Assembly: GCF_036014015.1 (NCBI RefSeq)
Contig: NZ_CP107905.1
Span: forward strand, 4,464,001-4,528,000
Direction of reading: 5' to 3'
From: Streptomyces sp. NBC_00457
GTDB taxonomy: Bacteria > Actinomycetota > Actinomycetes > Streptomycetales > Streptomycetaceae
Length of the DNA stretch: 64,000 nucleotides
The notes under the pieces are model-generated. The model was not told the DNA's origin. It saw nothing but the letters and a program-made list of their open reading frames with translations, and did no database searches. Position 1 is the stretch's first letter. Every line of letters starts with the position of its first letter. Shown here one piece after another: positions 8,426 to 17,384 of this stretch. The translations under genes were made by a program, and so were the position numbers.

Positions 8426-9289
8426 ATGAAGGTCACCAGGGCGGTAGTGCCCTTTCTTCCCCTCTGTCAGCGTCTGCTCCCCAGCAGACTGGCGGGGCTG
8501 TCCATGAACCTCCTGAAGGCGACCGCCCTGGACCTCGCCATCCTCGCGGGACATCTCCTCCTCTACCCGTCCGGCATCATCCAGGAGCGCCGCGGCCCGG
8601 GCCCCGCGCTTCCCCCGCCCGACACCGCACAGCTGCCGACGGAGGCCAAACCCCCGGTCGTCCTCCTGCACGGCTTCATCGACAACCGCTCGGTCTTCGT
8701 CCTGCTGCGCCGCAGTCTCGCCCAGCACGGCAGGCAGCAGATCGAGTCGCTCAACTACTCTCCGCTGACCTGCGACATACGCGCCGCGGCCGAGCTGCTC
8801 GCCCGGCACATAGAGGAGATCTGCGAGCGCACGGGCAGTAATCAGGTGGACATCGTCGGCCACAGCCTCGGCGGACTGATCGCCCGTTATTACGTACAGC
8901 GACTGGGCGGTGACATCCGCGTCAGGACGCTGGTGACACTGGGCACGCCGCACTCCGGCACCCGGGTTGCTCCGCTCATGAACGCCCACCCGATCGTCCG
9001 CCAGATGCGCCCGGGCTCGGACGTCCTCGAGGAGCTCACCCGGCCGGCCCCCGGATGCCGTACGCAGTTCGTGAGCTTCTGGAGCGACCTGGACCACCTG
9101 ATGGACCCGCTGGAGACCGCCTGCATCGACCACCCCGACCTGCTGGCGCACAACGTGCGGGTGAGCGGCGTCGGGCACCTCGCCCTGCCCGTGCACCCCG
9201 CCGTCGCGACCGGCATACGCCAGGCCCTCGACTCCGCGCCGACGGGAGCCGAAGCAGCCGCCCGGACCGGTGGTCTGACCGTGGCGTGA
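8426..9289 (+). CDS. Lipase/esterase, alpha/beta hydrolase
   Basis: 287 residues. An N-terminal hydrophobic stretch (about residues 30-50, ALDLAILAGHLLLYPSGII) suggests a signal anchor or secretion. The oxyanion-hole motif VVLLHGF appears near residue 77, the nucleophile elbow GHSLGG near 145-150 (catalytic Ser about 147), TLGTPHSGT near 170, and a likely catalytic His in GVGHLALPVHP near 250. This pattern fits lipase class 2/PGAP1-like triacylglycerol lipases. ATG 8426 is preceded by AGGAGG with a 6-nt spacer. It appears to be a single-gene unit, 200 bp from the next gene. Confidence 0.9.
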   Translation: MKVTRAVVPFLPLCQRLLPSRLAGLSMNLLKATALDLAILAGHLLLYPSGIIQERRGPGPALPPPDTAQLPTEAKPPVVLLHGFIDNRSVFVLLRRSLAQHGRQQIESLNYSPLTCDIRAAAELLARHIEEICERTGSNQVDIVGHSLGGLIARYYVQRLGGDIRVRTLVTLGTPHSGTRVAPLMNAHPIVRQMRPGSDVLEELTRPAPGCRTQFVSFWSDLDHLMDPLETACIDHPDLLAHNVRVSGVGHLALPVHPAVATGIRQALDSAPTGAEAAARTGGLTVA

Positions 9290-9408
9290 CGTTCGCTCCA
9301 CCCCAAACAACTTCGAACACTCTTCGAACACAGGGCCAAACCCGCGCCCGCCGTCCCCCGAAACACGGCCGAATGCCCGTTTCCTTCAGGCGCGAAACCT
9401 GCCGAAGA

Positions 9409-9438
9409 TTGTCGCGCCCGCGTACTGCCGGGTACAGT
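9409..9438 (+). promoter_or_regulatory. Candidate housekeeping promoter for the M23 peptidase gene
   Basis: TTGTCG at 9409-9414, an 18-nt spacer and TACAGT at 9433-9438 resemble a sigma-HrdB promoter. It leaves a leader of about 40 nt to GTG 9487. A pair of TTCGAACA direct repeats lies upstream at about 9310-9330, with unknown meaning. Confidence 0.45.
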
Positions 9439-9486
9439 CACCGCACTGCTCTGGCAGCCCCTGTTGTCGAGGCGAGAGAGAAGTTG

Positions 9487-10977
9487 GTGAACGAACGTCA
9501 CCCGTCGGGGATCATCACCTCCCCGGCTCCGGCTTCCGATGCCTCGGCGCCCTACGCGCCGTACGGCGGACAGGAAGCCCACTACGGTGACTTCACCACG
9601 TACGACGCCTACGCGGCGAACGGTATTCCCGCGGGCGCGGCGGGCCTGGACACCGGTGCCTACGCCACCCCGACCTTCGACGCCGACCCGCTCTTCGGCA
9701 GCATGCCCGGCGAGAACACGGGCTCGTACGACGGCACTCAGTGGTCGACGGGCAGTCACCAGACGCTGAACTACGACGTGTACGCGGCCCAGCACCACGC
9801 GGCCTACGACACCGGCGCGTACGACACCACCGCCTGGACCGACGGCCACCAGCCGCTCTCCGTCATCCCGCCGCAGTCCACCGGCCCCGAGGCCACCGGC
9901 CAGTGGGATTCGGGTACTTGGCTGCAGCCCGAGCAGCCTGAGCACTCCGGCGCGGCGGACCAGACCCAGCAGTGGGGCTGGGGCACGCAGACCTTCGACA
10001 CCGGCGCGTACGACGCCACGCAGTGGAACTCGGACGGCGCCCAGCACCCGGCCGACGAGTACGAGCAAGTCTCGTACGACGAACTCGCCCAGGGCGAGGG
10101 CGGGTTGGACCACACGAGCCTCACCGGCTCGACCGGCGAGCAGCCCGCCGTAACACCCCTGCTCGACGACCAGGAAGAGCAGGAAGAGGCCGTCTCGCCG
10201 ACCCCTGCGCCCGGCTCACGCGCGGCCGCGCGTGGCGCGGGGCGCTCCCGTCGCCGTACGCCCGCCAAGCGCTCCGCGCTGCTGACGGTCGCCGTGCCGT
10301 CGGCGTGTGTGATGGGTGTCGCGGGCATCGCCGCCGCGTCCGTCGGCACACTGACCGACGACGGCGGCGACACGTCGACGACCGCGGCGGACACGAAGTC
10401 CGTCAAGCCGTCCGCCGCGAACAACAAGCTGGACACCCAGCTCGAGAGCCTCACCGCCGGTGCCGACGACTTCGCCGACCGGGCCAGCCGTACGCAGGAG
10501 CGCATCGACCTCAAGGCCCAGCAGGAGGCCGAGAAGAAGAAGGCGGCGGCGGCGGCGGCCCGCAAGGAGCGGCTGCGTCCGAAGTACGCCCTGCCGGTCG
10601 CCCGGCACGGGCTCAGCGCCTACTTCGGCCAGTCCGGCATCAACTGGATGTCCATCCACACCGGCATCGACTTCCCGGTCTCGTACGGCACGCCGGTGAT
10701 GGCCGCGACCGACGGCACCGTCCGCACGGAGTGGAACAGCTCCTACGGCAACATGATGATCGTGACCGACAAGGACGGTACGGAGACGTGGTACTGCCAC
10801 CTCTCCACGTACGCCGTCTCGTCCGGTACGACCGTGAAAGCCGGCGACACGATCGCGTACTCCGGCAACTCCGGCAACTCGACCGGCCCGCACCTGCACT
10901 TCGAGGTGAAGCCGTCCGGTGGCTCCGCCATAGACCCGCTGGCCTGGCTGCGCAGCCACGGGCTGGACCCGACGTAA
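9487..10977 (+). CDS. M23 family metallopeptidase (LytM type), membrane-anchored
   Basis: 496 residues. The first ~230 residues are low complexity and repeat units like DTGAYD and TQW (YDTGAYDTTAW, FDTGAYDATQW). A transmembrane or signal-anchor segment lies near 263-285, then a coiled coil near 325-355 (ERIDLKAQQEAEKKKAAAAA), then an M23 domain with HTGIDF near 390 and HLHFE near 469, the zinc-ligand motifs (HxxxD and HxH). Such enzymes cleave peptidoglycan cross-bridges outside the membrane. The start GTG 9487 is inferred from the family start and a weak GAGAGAGAAG site upstream. The repetitive cytoplasmic N-terminus is unusual for this enzyme class but typical of Streptomyces orthologues. 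Confidence 0.9.
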   Translation: MNERHPSGIITSPAPASDASAPYAPYGGQEAHYGDFTTYDAYAANGIPAGAAGLDTGAYATPTFDADPLFGSMPGENTGSYDGTQWSTGSHQTLNYDVYAAQHHAAYDTGAYDTTAWTDGHQPLSVIPPQSTGPEATGQWDSGTWLQPEQPEHSGAADQTQQWGWGTQTFDTGAYDATQWNSDGAQHPADEYEQVSYDELAQGEGGLDHTSLTGSTGEQPAVTPLLDDQEEQEEAVSPTPAPGSRAAARGAGRSRRRTPAKRSALLTVAVPSACVMGVAGIAAASVGTLTDDGGDTSTTAADTKSVKPSAANNKLDTQLESLTAGADDFADRASRTQERIDLKAQQEAEKKKAAAAAARKERLRPKYALPVARHGLSAYFGQSGINWMSIHTGIDFPVSYGTPVMAATDGTVRTEWNSSYGNMMIVTDKDGTETWYCHLSTYAVSSGTTVKAGDTIAYSGNSGNSTGPHLHFEVKPSGGSAIDPLAWLRSHGLDPT

Positions 10978-11002
10978 GACGGAACTGCGGAGTTCCGCGG
11001 TT

Positions 11003-11085
11003 CGGCAGCGCCCCGTAGGGGCGCGGGGCTGTGTCGATATGCGGCTCCGCCGCGTGGGCGCGACCAGCCCCCACCGGCCCGCAGT
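11003..11085. repeat. Dispersed intergenic hairpin repeat, copy 2 (terminator-like)
   Basis: GCGCCCC-GTA-GGGGCGC at 11008-11024 is followed by an insertion and then the shared tail GCGCGACCAGCCCCCACC. An additional small hairpin (GGAAC/GTTCC, 10981-10996) precedes it. It separates the convergent M23 and pcrA genes and likely terminates both. Confidence 0.65.
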
Positions 11086-13568
11086 CAGAGCTTCTCCACC
11101 GGCGCATACCGCAGCAGCAAGCGCTTCGGCTTGGTGTCGCCGAAGTCGATCGTGGCCTCCGCGTTGCCGCCTGTGCCCTTGACCGCCATCACCGTGCCGA
11201 GACCGAACTGGTCGTGGGTGACCCGGTCGCCGACCGCCAGCGCGACCACCGGCTTCTCCGAGGTCCGTCGCGTGGCGAAGCCGGAGGCGCCCGACGCCGA
11301 CGAGCGGGAGCGGGACGAGGACAGAGAGGCGGCGACGCCCGACACCGGGCCCGCGGGGGCCGCGGAGGGACCGGTCCGCTTCCAGTCCACGTGCTGGTCC
11401 GGAATCTCCGCCAGGAAACGCGAGGGCGGGTTGTACGACGGCTGCCCCCACGCGCTCCGCATGGCGGACCGCGTCAGATACAGGCGCTCACGCGCGCGCG
11501 TGATGCCGACGTACGCCAGGCGGCGCTCCTCCTCCAGCTCCTTGGTCTGGCCGAGGGCGCGCATGTGCGGGAAGACGCCGTCCTCCATGCCGGTCAGGAA
11601 CACGACGGGGAATTCGAGGCCCTTGGCGGTGTGCAGGGTCATCAGGGTGATGACGCCCGCGCCTTCCTCGTCCTCGTCGGGGATCTGGTCGGAGTCGGCG
11701 ACCAGGGCGACGCGCTCCAGGAATTCGGAGAGTCCGCCCGCGGCCTCGCCCTCCCCGGACTCCTGCTCAAACTCCAGGGCCACGGCCGCGAGTTCCTGGA
11801 GGTTCTCGATCCGGGTCTCGTCCTGCGGGTCGGTGGAGGCCTGCAACTCGGCGAGGTAGCCGGTGCGTTCGAGGACGGCCTCGAGGACGGTCGCGGGTCC
11901 CGCGCCCGACTCGACGATCGTACGGAGCTCCTCCATGAGCACGTTGAACCGCTTGACCGCGTTCGTCGACCGGGCGGCCATGCCGTATGCCTCGTCGACG
12001 CGGCGCAGTGCCTGCGGGAAGCTGATCTTCTCGCGCTGGGAGAGGGCGTCGATCATCGCCTCGGCGCGGTCGCCGATGCCCCGCTTGGGCACGTTGAGGA
12101 TGCGGCGCAGCGGGACCGAGTCCTCGGGGTTGGCGAGCACGCGCAGGTAGGCCAGGACGTCCCTGACCTCCTTGCGCTCGTAGAAGCGGACGCCGCCGAC
12201 GACCTTGTAGGGCAGGCCGACGCGGATGAAGACCTCTTCGAAGACACGGGACTGGGCGTTCGTCCGGTAGAAGACGGCGACGTCTCCCGCCTTCGCGTCG
12301 CCCGCGTCCGTGAGGCGGTCTATCTCCTCGGCGACGAACTGCGCCTCGTCGTGCTCGGTGTCGGCGACATAGCCGGTGATGCGCGCGCCCGCGCCCGCGT
12401 TGGTCCACAGGTTCTTGGGGCGGCGGGACTCGTTGCGCTCGATGACGGCGTTGGCCGCGGTGAGGATCGTCTGGGTGGAGCGGTAGTTCTGCTCCAGCAG
12501 GATCGTCGTCGCGTCCGGGTAGTCCTCCTCGAACTGGAGGATGTTGCGGATGGTCGCGCCGCGGAAGGCGTAGATCGACTGGTCGGCGTCACCGACGACG
12601 CACAGTTCGGCGGGGAGCAGGTCGTGGTCGCTGGGCGGTACGTCCTCATCGTGTTCACCGGTGCCGACGAGTTCGCGTACCAGGGCGTACTGCGCGTGGT
12701 TGGTGTCCTGGTACTCGTCGACCATGACGTGCCGGAAGCGGCGGCGGTAGTGCTCGGCGACGTCGGGGAAGGCGCGCAGCAGGTTGACCGTCGTCATGAT
12801 CAGGTCGTCGAAGTCGAGGGCGTTGGCCTCGCGCAGGCGCGACTGGTACATCGCGTACGCCTGGGCGAGGGTCTTCTCGAAGCCGTCGGTGGCCTGGGCG
12901 GCGAAGTCCTCCTCGTCGATCAGCTCGTTCTTCAGGTTGCTGATCTTGGCGCTGAAGGACTTGGGTGGGTAGCGCTTGGGATCGAGGTCCAGGTCGCGGC
13001 AGACCAGGGCCATCAGGCGCTTGGAGTCGGCGGCGTCGTAGATCGAGAAGGACGAGGTGAAGCCGAGCTTCTTGCTCTCCCGGCGCAGGATGCGCACGCA
13101 CGCGCTGTGGAAGGTCATCACCCACATCGCGTTCGCGCGTGGGCCGACGAGTTGCTCGACGCGCTCCTTCATCTCGCCGGCGGCCTTGTTGGTGAAGGTG
13201 ATCGCGAGGATCTGGCCGGGGTGCACCTTGCGCTCGCCGAGCAGGTACGCGATGCGGTGCGTCAGCACGCGCGTCTTGCCGGAGCCTGCGCCGGCCACGA
13301 TGAGCAGCGGGGAGCCGGAGTGGACGACGGCCGCTCGCTGGTTCTCGTTCAGCCCGTCCAGGAGCGCGGCCGGGTCCACCGCCGGGCGGTGCGCGCCGTC
13401 CCGGTAGTACGCGTCCCGGTCCGGCGGCGCGTCGAACTTCCCGCCGAACAGATCGTCCGGAACCGGCTCCGGCACATGCTCGTCCTCGGGCGGCGGCGGG
13501 GGTTCCTCCGCGGGGCCCCGCGGGGCCTGGAGGTCCGCCAGAAAGCTGTCATCAAAGAGGCTGCTCAT
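11085..13568 (-). CDS. pcrA: ATP-dependent DNA helicase PcrA/UvrD
   Basis: 827 residues, full length for actinobacterial PcrA/UvrD1. Superfamily 1 motifs are present: the Q-motif region LNENQRAAV, Walker A AGAGSGKTRVL near residue 93, motif II VDEYQDTNH near 281, GDADQSIYAFRGA for motif III, and motif VI YVGITRARERLYL near 690. The C-terminal VGDRVTHDQFGLGTVMAVKG is the Tudor-like RNA-polymerase-binding region. It unwinds DNA 3' to 5' in nucleotide excision repair and at stalled replication forks. The gene stands alone. A PafBC-like motif about 140 bp upstream suggests DNA-damage induction, as known for uvrD in mycobacteria. Confidence 0.97.
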   Translation of the reverse strand: MSSLFDDSFLADLQAPRGPAEEPPPPPEDEHVPEPVPDDLFGGKFDAPPDRDAYYRDGAHRPAVDPAALLDGLNENQRAAVVHSGSPLLIVAGAGSGKTRVLTHRIAYLLGERKVHPGQILAITFTNKAAGEMKERVEQLVGPRANAMWVMTFHSACVRILRRESKKLGFTSSFSIYDAADSKRLMALVCRDLDLDPKRYPPKSFSAKISNLKNELIDEEDFAAQATDGFEKTLAQAYAMYQSRLREANALDFDDLIMTTVNLLRAFPDVAEHYRRRFRHVMVDEYQDTNHAQYALVRELVGTGEHDEDVPPSDHDLLPAELCVVGDADQSIYAFRGATIRNILQFEEDYPDATTILLEQNYRSTQTILTAANAVIERNESRRPKNLWTNAGAGARITGYVADTEHDEAQFVAEEIDRLTDAGDAKAGDVAVFYRTNAQSRVFEEVFIRVGLPYKVVGGVRFYERKEVRDVLAYLRVLANPEDSVPLRRILNVPKRGIGDRAEAMIDALSQREKISFPQALRRVDEAYGMAARSTNAVKRFNVLMEELRTIVESGAGPATVLEAVLERTGYLAELQASTDPQDETRIENLQELAAVALEFEQESGEGEAAGGLSEFLERVALVADSDQIPDEDEEGAGVITLMTLHTAKGLEFPVVFLTGMEDGVFPHMRALGQTKELEEERRLAYVGITRARERLYLTRSAMRSAWGQPSYNPPSRFLAEIPDQHVDWKRTGPSAAPAGPVSGVAASLSSSRSRSSASGASGFATRRTSEKPVVALAVGDRVTHDQFGLGTVMAVKGTGGNAEATIDFGDTKPKRLLLRYAPVEKL

Positions 13569-13705
13569 CGCTCTCCGAGTTTAGGGCCTGCCCGATGGCC
13601 CAGTCCGTGGGTCGCGGGCCCTGGCACGCACATCTGCCGCACCAGACCCCGCTCGGGTCTGTTGATCAGGAACCGGCGCGAAACCCGAACCGGTCCACCG
13701 GACAG

Positions 13706-13728
13706 ACCCTAAGGCGCCCCACTGACAG
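13706..13728 (-). promoter_or_regulatory. PafBC/RecA-NDp-like promoter motif upstream of pcrA
   Basis: The reverse strand reads CTGTCAGTG (13728-13720), an 8-nt spacer, then TAGGGT (13711-13706), one mismatch from TTGTCRGTG-N8-TANNNT. It predicts a leader of about 130 nt before pcrA. Confidence 0.6.
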
Positions 13729-13801
13729 CCCGCCGCCGCCCTGAGAACATCGCCGAATTCCAAGGCCCAAGGGTCTCAGAGTTGGCGACGCCCCAGTCCG
13801 C

Positions 13802-14890
13802 TCAGAAGCCGAGGATCTTCCAGACCTGGCCGCCCGGCGTCTTGCCCTGTCCCAGATCCGTTCCGTCCCGGTCGGCGACGGACCAGGCCGAGACGTAGAC
13901 CTTGCTGTCGTGCGGGTCGACGGCCACGCCCGCCGGGAACGGGACCTTCACGTTCGTCCGCTTGCCGTGGGAGACCTTGGTGACGACGCCGGCGAAGAGC
14001 TGGCTGACGTACAGGTCGCCCTTGCCGTTGAGGGCGAGCCCGGTGATCGAGCCGAAGCCGGACTTCCAGCCGAGGATCTTGCCGGTCCGGGGGTCGACCT
14101 GCCACACGCGCGCGGTGGGCTTCTCGCTCTCGCCGTTGAGCTCGCCGACGTAGAGCTTGCCGTCGGGGCCGAGCGCCAGGGAGGTCGGGACGGACTGGTT
14201 CTTGTCGTGGTCCGGGAAGACGGTGAAGGGGCGGGCCCGGCCCGACGGCGAGACCTCGATCAGGTCGTTGCCGGCGGCGTCGGCGACGATCTTGCGGCCG
14301 TCGGGGAGGGCGAGGACGGCGTACGGGTTGGACTCCACGGATGCCTTGTGCGGGTTGTGCTTCAGCTCCACGGCCGCGATGTCCGCGGCGATCTTCGCCG
14401 TGCCGTGGCTGATCTTCAGCAGCTTGCCGAGCTTGTCCCAGGGCGGGGTCGTGGGCACTCCGGCCTCCGGCGGGGCGAAGGTCTCGACGCCCCAGACCTT
14501 GCCGTGCCGCGCGGAGACACCGTCGACGCCGGTCGCGAAGCCGCCGTCAGGGGCGGCGGCCGAGGGCAGCCCCTGCACCACCCTGTAGTGCTTCCACGCG
14601 CCCCCGTTCCAGTAGATCTTGGTGACGGCCGACGTGAGGCCGATGCAGGTCTCGCCCTCCGGCCCCTCCCCGATGCACTTCTTGCCGCCGCGGCCCGCCT
14701 CGGCGACGTACAGGCGCCCGTGGTCGTACGACAGCTGGCGTGGATTGTCGAGGCCCTTCGCGATCACGCGGACGACGGGTTTGCCGCCGGTGCGGCCGGC
14801 CTGATCGGCGCCCGCGCTCGCGGGTGCGATGCCCGCGGTGACGGTGAGTGCGACTCCTGTGGCGATGACGAGTGCGGTGCGGTTCCTCAT
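13802..14890 (-). CDS. Secreted ScyD/ScyE-like beta-propeller protein
   Basis: 362 residues with a Sec signal peptide (MRNRTALVIATGVALTVTAG, likely cut after ASAG near residue 27). The mature part is made of repeated blades such as LSYDHGRLYVAEAG, YAVLALPDGRKIVADAAGN, SLALGPDGKLYVGELNG, GLALNGKGDLYVSQL and GVAVDPHDSKVYVSAW: an NHL/SMP-30-like propeller that I recognise as the ScyD/ScyE family. In cyanobacteria the name comes from the scytonemin cluster, but in Streptomyces these are simply exported proteins of unknown function. No enzyme residues stand out. It is flanked by pcrA (co-directional, with a gap over 230 bp holding the pcrA promoter) and the divergent NlpC/P60 unit. Confidence 0.82.
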   Translation of the reverse strand: MRNRTALVIATGVALTVTAGIAPASAGADQAGRTGGKPVVRVIAKGLDNPRQLSYDHGRLYVAEAGRGGKKCIGEGPEGETCIGLTSAVTKIYWNGGAWKHYRVVQGLPSAAAPDGGFATGVDGVSARHGKVWGVETFAPPEAGVPTTPPWDKLGKLLKISHGTAKIAADIAAVELKHNPHKASVESNPYAVLALPDGRKIVADAAGNDLIEVSPSGRARPFTVFPDHDKNQSVPTSLALGPDGKLYVGELNGESEKPTARVWQVDPRTGKILGWKSGFGSITGLALNGKGDLYVSQLFAGVVTKVSHGKRTNVKVPFPAGVAVDPHDSKVYVSAWSVADRDGTDLGQGKTPGGQVWKILGF

Positions 14891-15160
14891 GGCCGTACTC
14901 CCTCTCAGCCGCCACGGCTCCCGACCGTGGCTGGCTGGAAGCTACCGCCCCGAAGCGGGCGGACGACGTCACTCCGGACAAAATACGAGCAACGCACCGC
15001 AGACCCTTCCGTATTGACCACGGCGAGCGACGCCCTGGGCTAAGGTCACGAAAATGTATCGGGCATTTCGCCCATCAACCTTCACAGAGGCCACACGAGT
15101 TGGTTAGCGTTCCTCCAGGCCGCACGACCCCTACCGGCGAACGTCGCCGGGCCGTACGGC

Positions 15161-15310
15161 CTCCGCCGAGTCCGGCACGCCCACGGGGCAGTCCGGAGCC
15201 GGGGACCCACCGAACTTGGGGTGAATCGGCCGGACTTCCCTTCGGGAAGCGGTCGTAGGGCAACCCTTCCGAACCACCCGCCCGAACCCGACAGCTAACT
15301 CGGTAGGCGG
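15161..15310 (+). ncRNA. ydaO/yuaA-type c-di-AMP riboswitch
   Basis: The leader of the first NlpC/P60 gene contains the conserved actinobacterial ydaO elements: GGGGTGAATCGG (about 15219), GTAGGGCAACCCTTCCGAACC (about 15255-15275) and CCCGACAGCTAACTCGGTAGGCGG (about 15287-15310). The closing helix pairs CCGCCGAGT (about 15163) with ACTCGG-TA-GGCGG (about 15298-15310). In Streptomyces this riboswitch is known to turn off cell-wall hydrolase genes when c-di-AMP is high. Confidence 0.85.
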
Positions 15311-15332
15311 ACGATGGAAGGAGTCGCCTCCC

Positions 15333-16496
15333 TTGGCGTCGCACCGCAAGTCGCGTCCTTCGGGTTCGCGCGTCGCAGGCATACGGACCCCCGCCCTCGC
15401 CACCGCGGCCCTCACCTCCGTAGCCCTGCTGTCCCAGTCGGCCAACGCCGCCCCCGCGGCCGACGACAAGCCGAGTCTCGAAGAGGTCGAGAAGAAGGTC
15501 GGCGATCTCTACCGCCAGGCCGAGTCGGCGACCGAGAAGTACAACTCGGCGAAAGAGAAGACCACCAAGCAGCGCAAGCGTGTCGACACCCTCCTCGACG
15601 ATGTGGCGCAGCGCACGCAGAAGCTCAACGAGGCGCGCGAGGAACTGGGTTCCTTCGCCTCGGCCCAGTACCGCACCGGCGCCTCCGCCCCCGACACGGC
15701 GACCTTCCTGCTCGCGGACACCCCGCAGGACTACTTCGACCAGACCCAGCTGATGGACCGGATGACCGGCCGTCAGAAGGAGGCGGTCGACGACTTCGTC
15801 ACGCAGCAGTCCGCGACGATGGAGAAGCGCCGGGAAGCCACCGCGAGCCTCGAGACGCTCACCGAGTCGCAGGGCGACCTGAAGGCCGCCAAGACGACCG
15901 TCCAGCAGAAGCTGGCCGACGCGCGCGAACTGCTGTCGAAGCTGACCGCCGAGGAGAAGGCGCGGCTCGCCGAGATCGAGCGGCAGAAGCAGCAGGAGGC
16001 CGAGCGCAAGGCCGCGGAGCTCGCCAGGCAGCAGGCCGCGGCGGAGGCGGCGGCCCAGGAGGCGGCGCAGCAGCGGCAGGAGACCGGCACCGGCACGTCG
16101 GAGTCCTCCGACACCTCCGTGGCCGACTCCTCGTACGCCACCAAGGCCGAGAAGGTCCTCGCCTTCGCCCGCTCCACGATCGGCAAGCCGTACGTCTGGG
16201 GCGCCACCGGCCCGGACTCCTACGACTGCTCCGGCCTCACCCAGGCCGCCTGGAACGCCGCCGGCATCTCCCTCCCGCGCACCACCTGGGACCAGGTGAA
16301 CGCCGGCACGACCGTCTCCCTTTCCGCCGCCCAACCCGGCGACCTGGTCTTCTTCTACGACGACATCAGCCACGTCGGCATCTACATCGGCAACGGCATG
16401 ATGATCCACGCACCGAAGCCGGGCGCCTATGTGCGCGAGGAGTCGATCTTCTACGACGGTGAGTCGTCGATCCACAGCGTGGTACGGCCGGCCTGA
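15333..16496 (+). CDS. NlpC/P60 peptidoglycan endopeptidase 1
   Basis: 387 residues. A signal peptide (ALATAALTSVALLSQSANA, cut near residue 40) is followed by a long coiled coil (about 45-240, KEKTTKQRKRVDTLLDDVAQ and onward) and a C-terminal NlpC/P60 domain with catalytic Cys in YDCSGLTQAAW and His in ISHVGIYIG. These enzymes (RipA-like) cut the D-Glu-mDAP bond in peptidoglycan stems during germination, growth or division. The start is TTG 15333, with GGAAGGAG about 10 nt upstream and immediately after the riboswitch. The architecture is shared with the paralogue at 17385, which lacks a recognisable riboswitch. Confidence 0.94.
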   Translation: MASHRKSRPSGSRVAGIRTPALATAALTSVALLSQSANAAPAADDKPSLEEVEKKVGDLYRQAESATEKYNSAKEKTTKQRKRVDTLLDDVAQRTQKLNEAREELGSFASAQYRTGASAPDTATFLLADTPQDYFDQTQLMDRMTGRQKEAVDDFVTQQSATMEKRREATASLETLTESQGDLKAAKTTVQQKLADARELLSKLTAEEKARLAEIERQKQQEAERKAAELARQQAAAEAAAQEAAQQRQETGTGTSESSDTSVADSSYATKAEKVLAFARSTIGKPYVWGATGPDSYDCSGLTQAAWNAAGISLPRTTWDQVNAGTTVSLSAAQPGDLVFFYDDISHVGIYIGNGMMIHAPKPGAYVREESIFYDGESSIHSVVRPA

Positions 16497-16519
16497 GGAA
16501 GCGTCTTCCCGTTGGGGTT

Positions 16520-16565
16520 GACGGCGGCGGGGACCGAGGCGATCGCTCTCGCGCGGGCCGCCGTC
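16520..16565. terminator. Long hairpin between convergent NlpC/P60 and membrane-protein genes
   Basis: GACGGCGGC (16520-16528) pairs with GCCGCCGTC (16557-16565), with GC-rich sequence between. There is no U-tract, as is common for Streptomyces terminators. It lies between two gene ends, which supports termination. Confidence 0.45.
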
Positions 16566-16590
16566 ATCTCCGCCGCCGCACCTCAGGACC

Positions 16591-16944
16591 TCAGGTCCAC
16601 AGCACCGCGATGAAGACGTTCGCCGTGGTCAGCAGTCCGACCAGGCCGAACAGCGGCTTCTCCACCTTCTCGTCGTCGCGCTTCACATAGACGAGCCCGA
16701 GGATCACGACCAGCAGCGCCAGCTTCACACCGATCTTGATGTTGTTGACGGACTGGTCGTCGGCCTGGTTGAGGCCGACCAGGATCATGCCGGTGACCAG
16801 CATGGTCAGCGCGCCGTGCAGCATCGCGGGGACGAAGCGGGCGGTGCCCTGCCCCATCGCCTTCAGCTGGGTGAAGAAGCCGCCGAGCAGGGCGGCGATG
16901 CCGATGATGTGCAGGCCGACGAAGAGATGGATGAGTACGTCCAT
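16591..16944 (-). CDS. Small integral membrane protein, function unknown
   Basis: 117 residues with about four hydrophobic segments: LIHLFVGLHIIGIAALLGGF, FVPAMLHGALTMLVTGMILVGL, IGVKLALLVVILGLVYV and PLFGLVGLLTTANVFIAVLW. A charged loop (KRDDEKVEKP) separates the last two. The layout recalls small DoxX/CopD-like membrane proteins but no catalytic or heme ligands are conserved enough to name it. It is a single gene, conserved in Streptomyces next to the NlpC/P60 pair as far as I recall. Confidence 0.8.
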   Translation of the reverse strand: MDVLIHLFVGLHIIGIAALLGGFFTQLKAMGQGTARFVPAMLHGALTMLVTGMILVGLNQADDQSVNNIKIGVKLALLVVILGLVYVKRDDEKVEKPLFGLVGLLTTANVFIAVLWT

Positions 16945-17384
16945 GAGGCCGGAGCCTAATCAGAGGCGGTCGGGGCACATGACACCGGCCTGTGGCAGCG
17001 ACACCCCGGCCCGGCTTGGCGCGGAGGTTGCATATATGCGGCCCATAGCAGCCCGTCATCCGCAGGAGTCCCGGAATCCTCACTTCGGTCACCACACTGC
17101 GTGAAGTCGACGGCCCAGGAACGGGATCACGATCGCTTACGGTCACCGCGCGGTCCGCTCACGTCAGTTCCGCGCAAGGCGTTACCCGTCCGACACACCC
17201 GGGTTTAGCGTCCTCCTCCAGGTGACCGGCTCCCCACCGCCGCCCGGGCCAGGGGCGGCAGTCGATCACCCCGCCGAAAAGGTCCGGCGGCGGTCCGCTC
17301 CCCCTGTGCGGGTCGCCGCCGGACGCAGAGCCGCCGGCGGCCCCCACGGCCCCGGCGGTCGGACGAAAGGACGTGCAGGTCCAC
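16945..17384. other. Intergenic region upstream of the second NlpC/P60 gene
   Basis: About 440 bp with no convincing gene. It shares a short element with the leader of NlpC/P60 gene 1: GGTTTAGCGTCCTCCTCCAGG here (about 17202-17222) versus GGTTAGCGTTCCTCCAGG (about 15101-15118), perhaps a common promoter or transcription-start region. The c-di-AMP riboswitch signature elements are absent. Several GC-rich hairpins are possible near 17290-17350. Confidence 0.5.

Noticed and set aside
9305..9332. TTCGAACA direct repeats upstream of the M23 gene as a LexA site
   Set aside because: The Streptomyces SOS box is an inverted GAAC-N4-GTTC; these are direct repeats without that spacing.
17200..17370. 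Second c-di-AMP riboswitch before NlpC/P60 gene 2
   Set aside because: The conserved ydaO elements (GGGTGAATCGG, GACAGCTAACTCGGTAGGCG) are missing; only a short promoter-proximal similarity exists.
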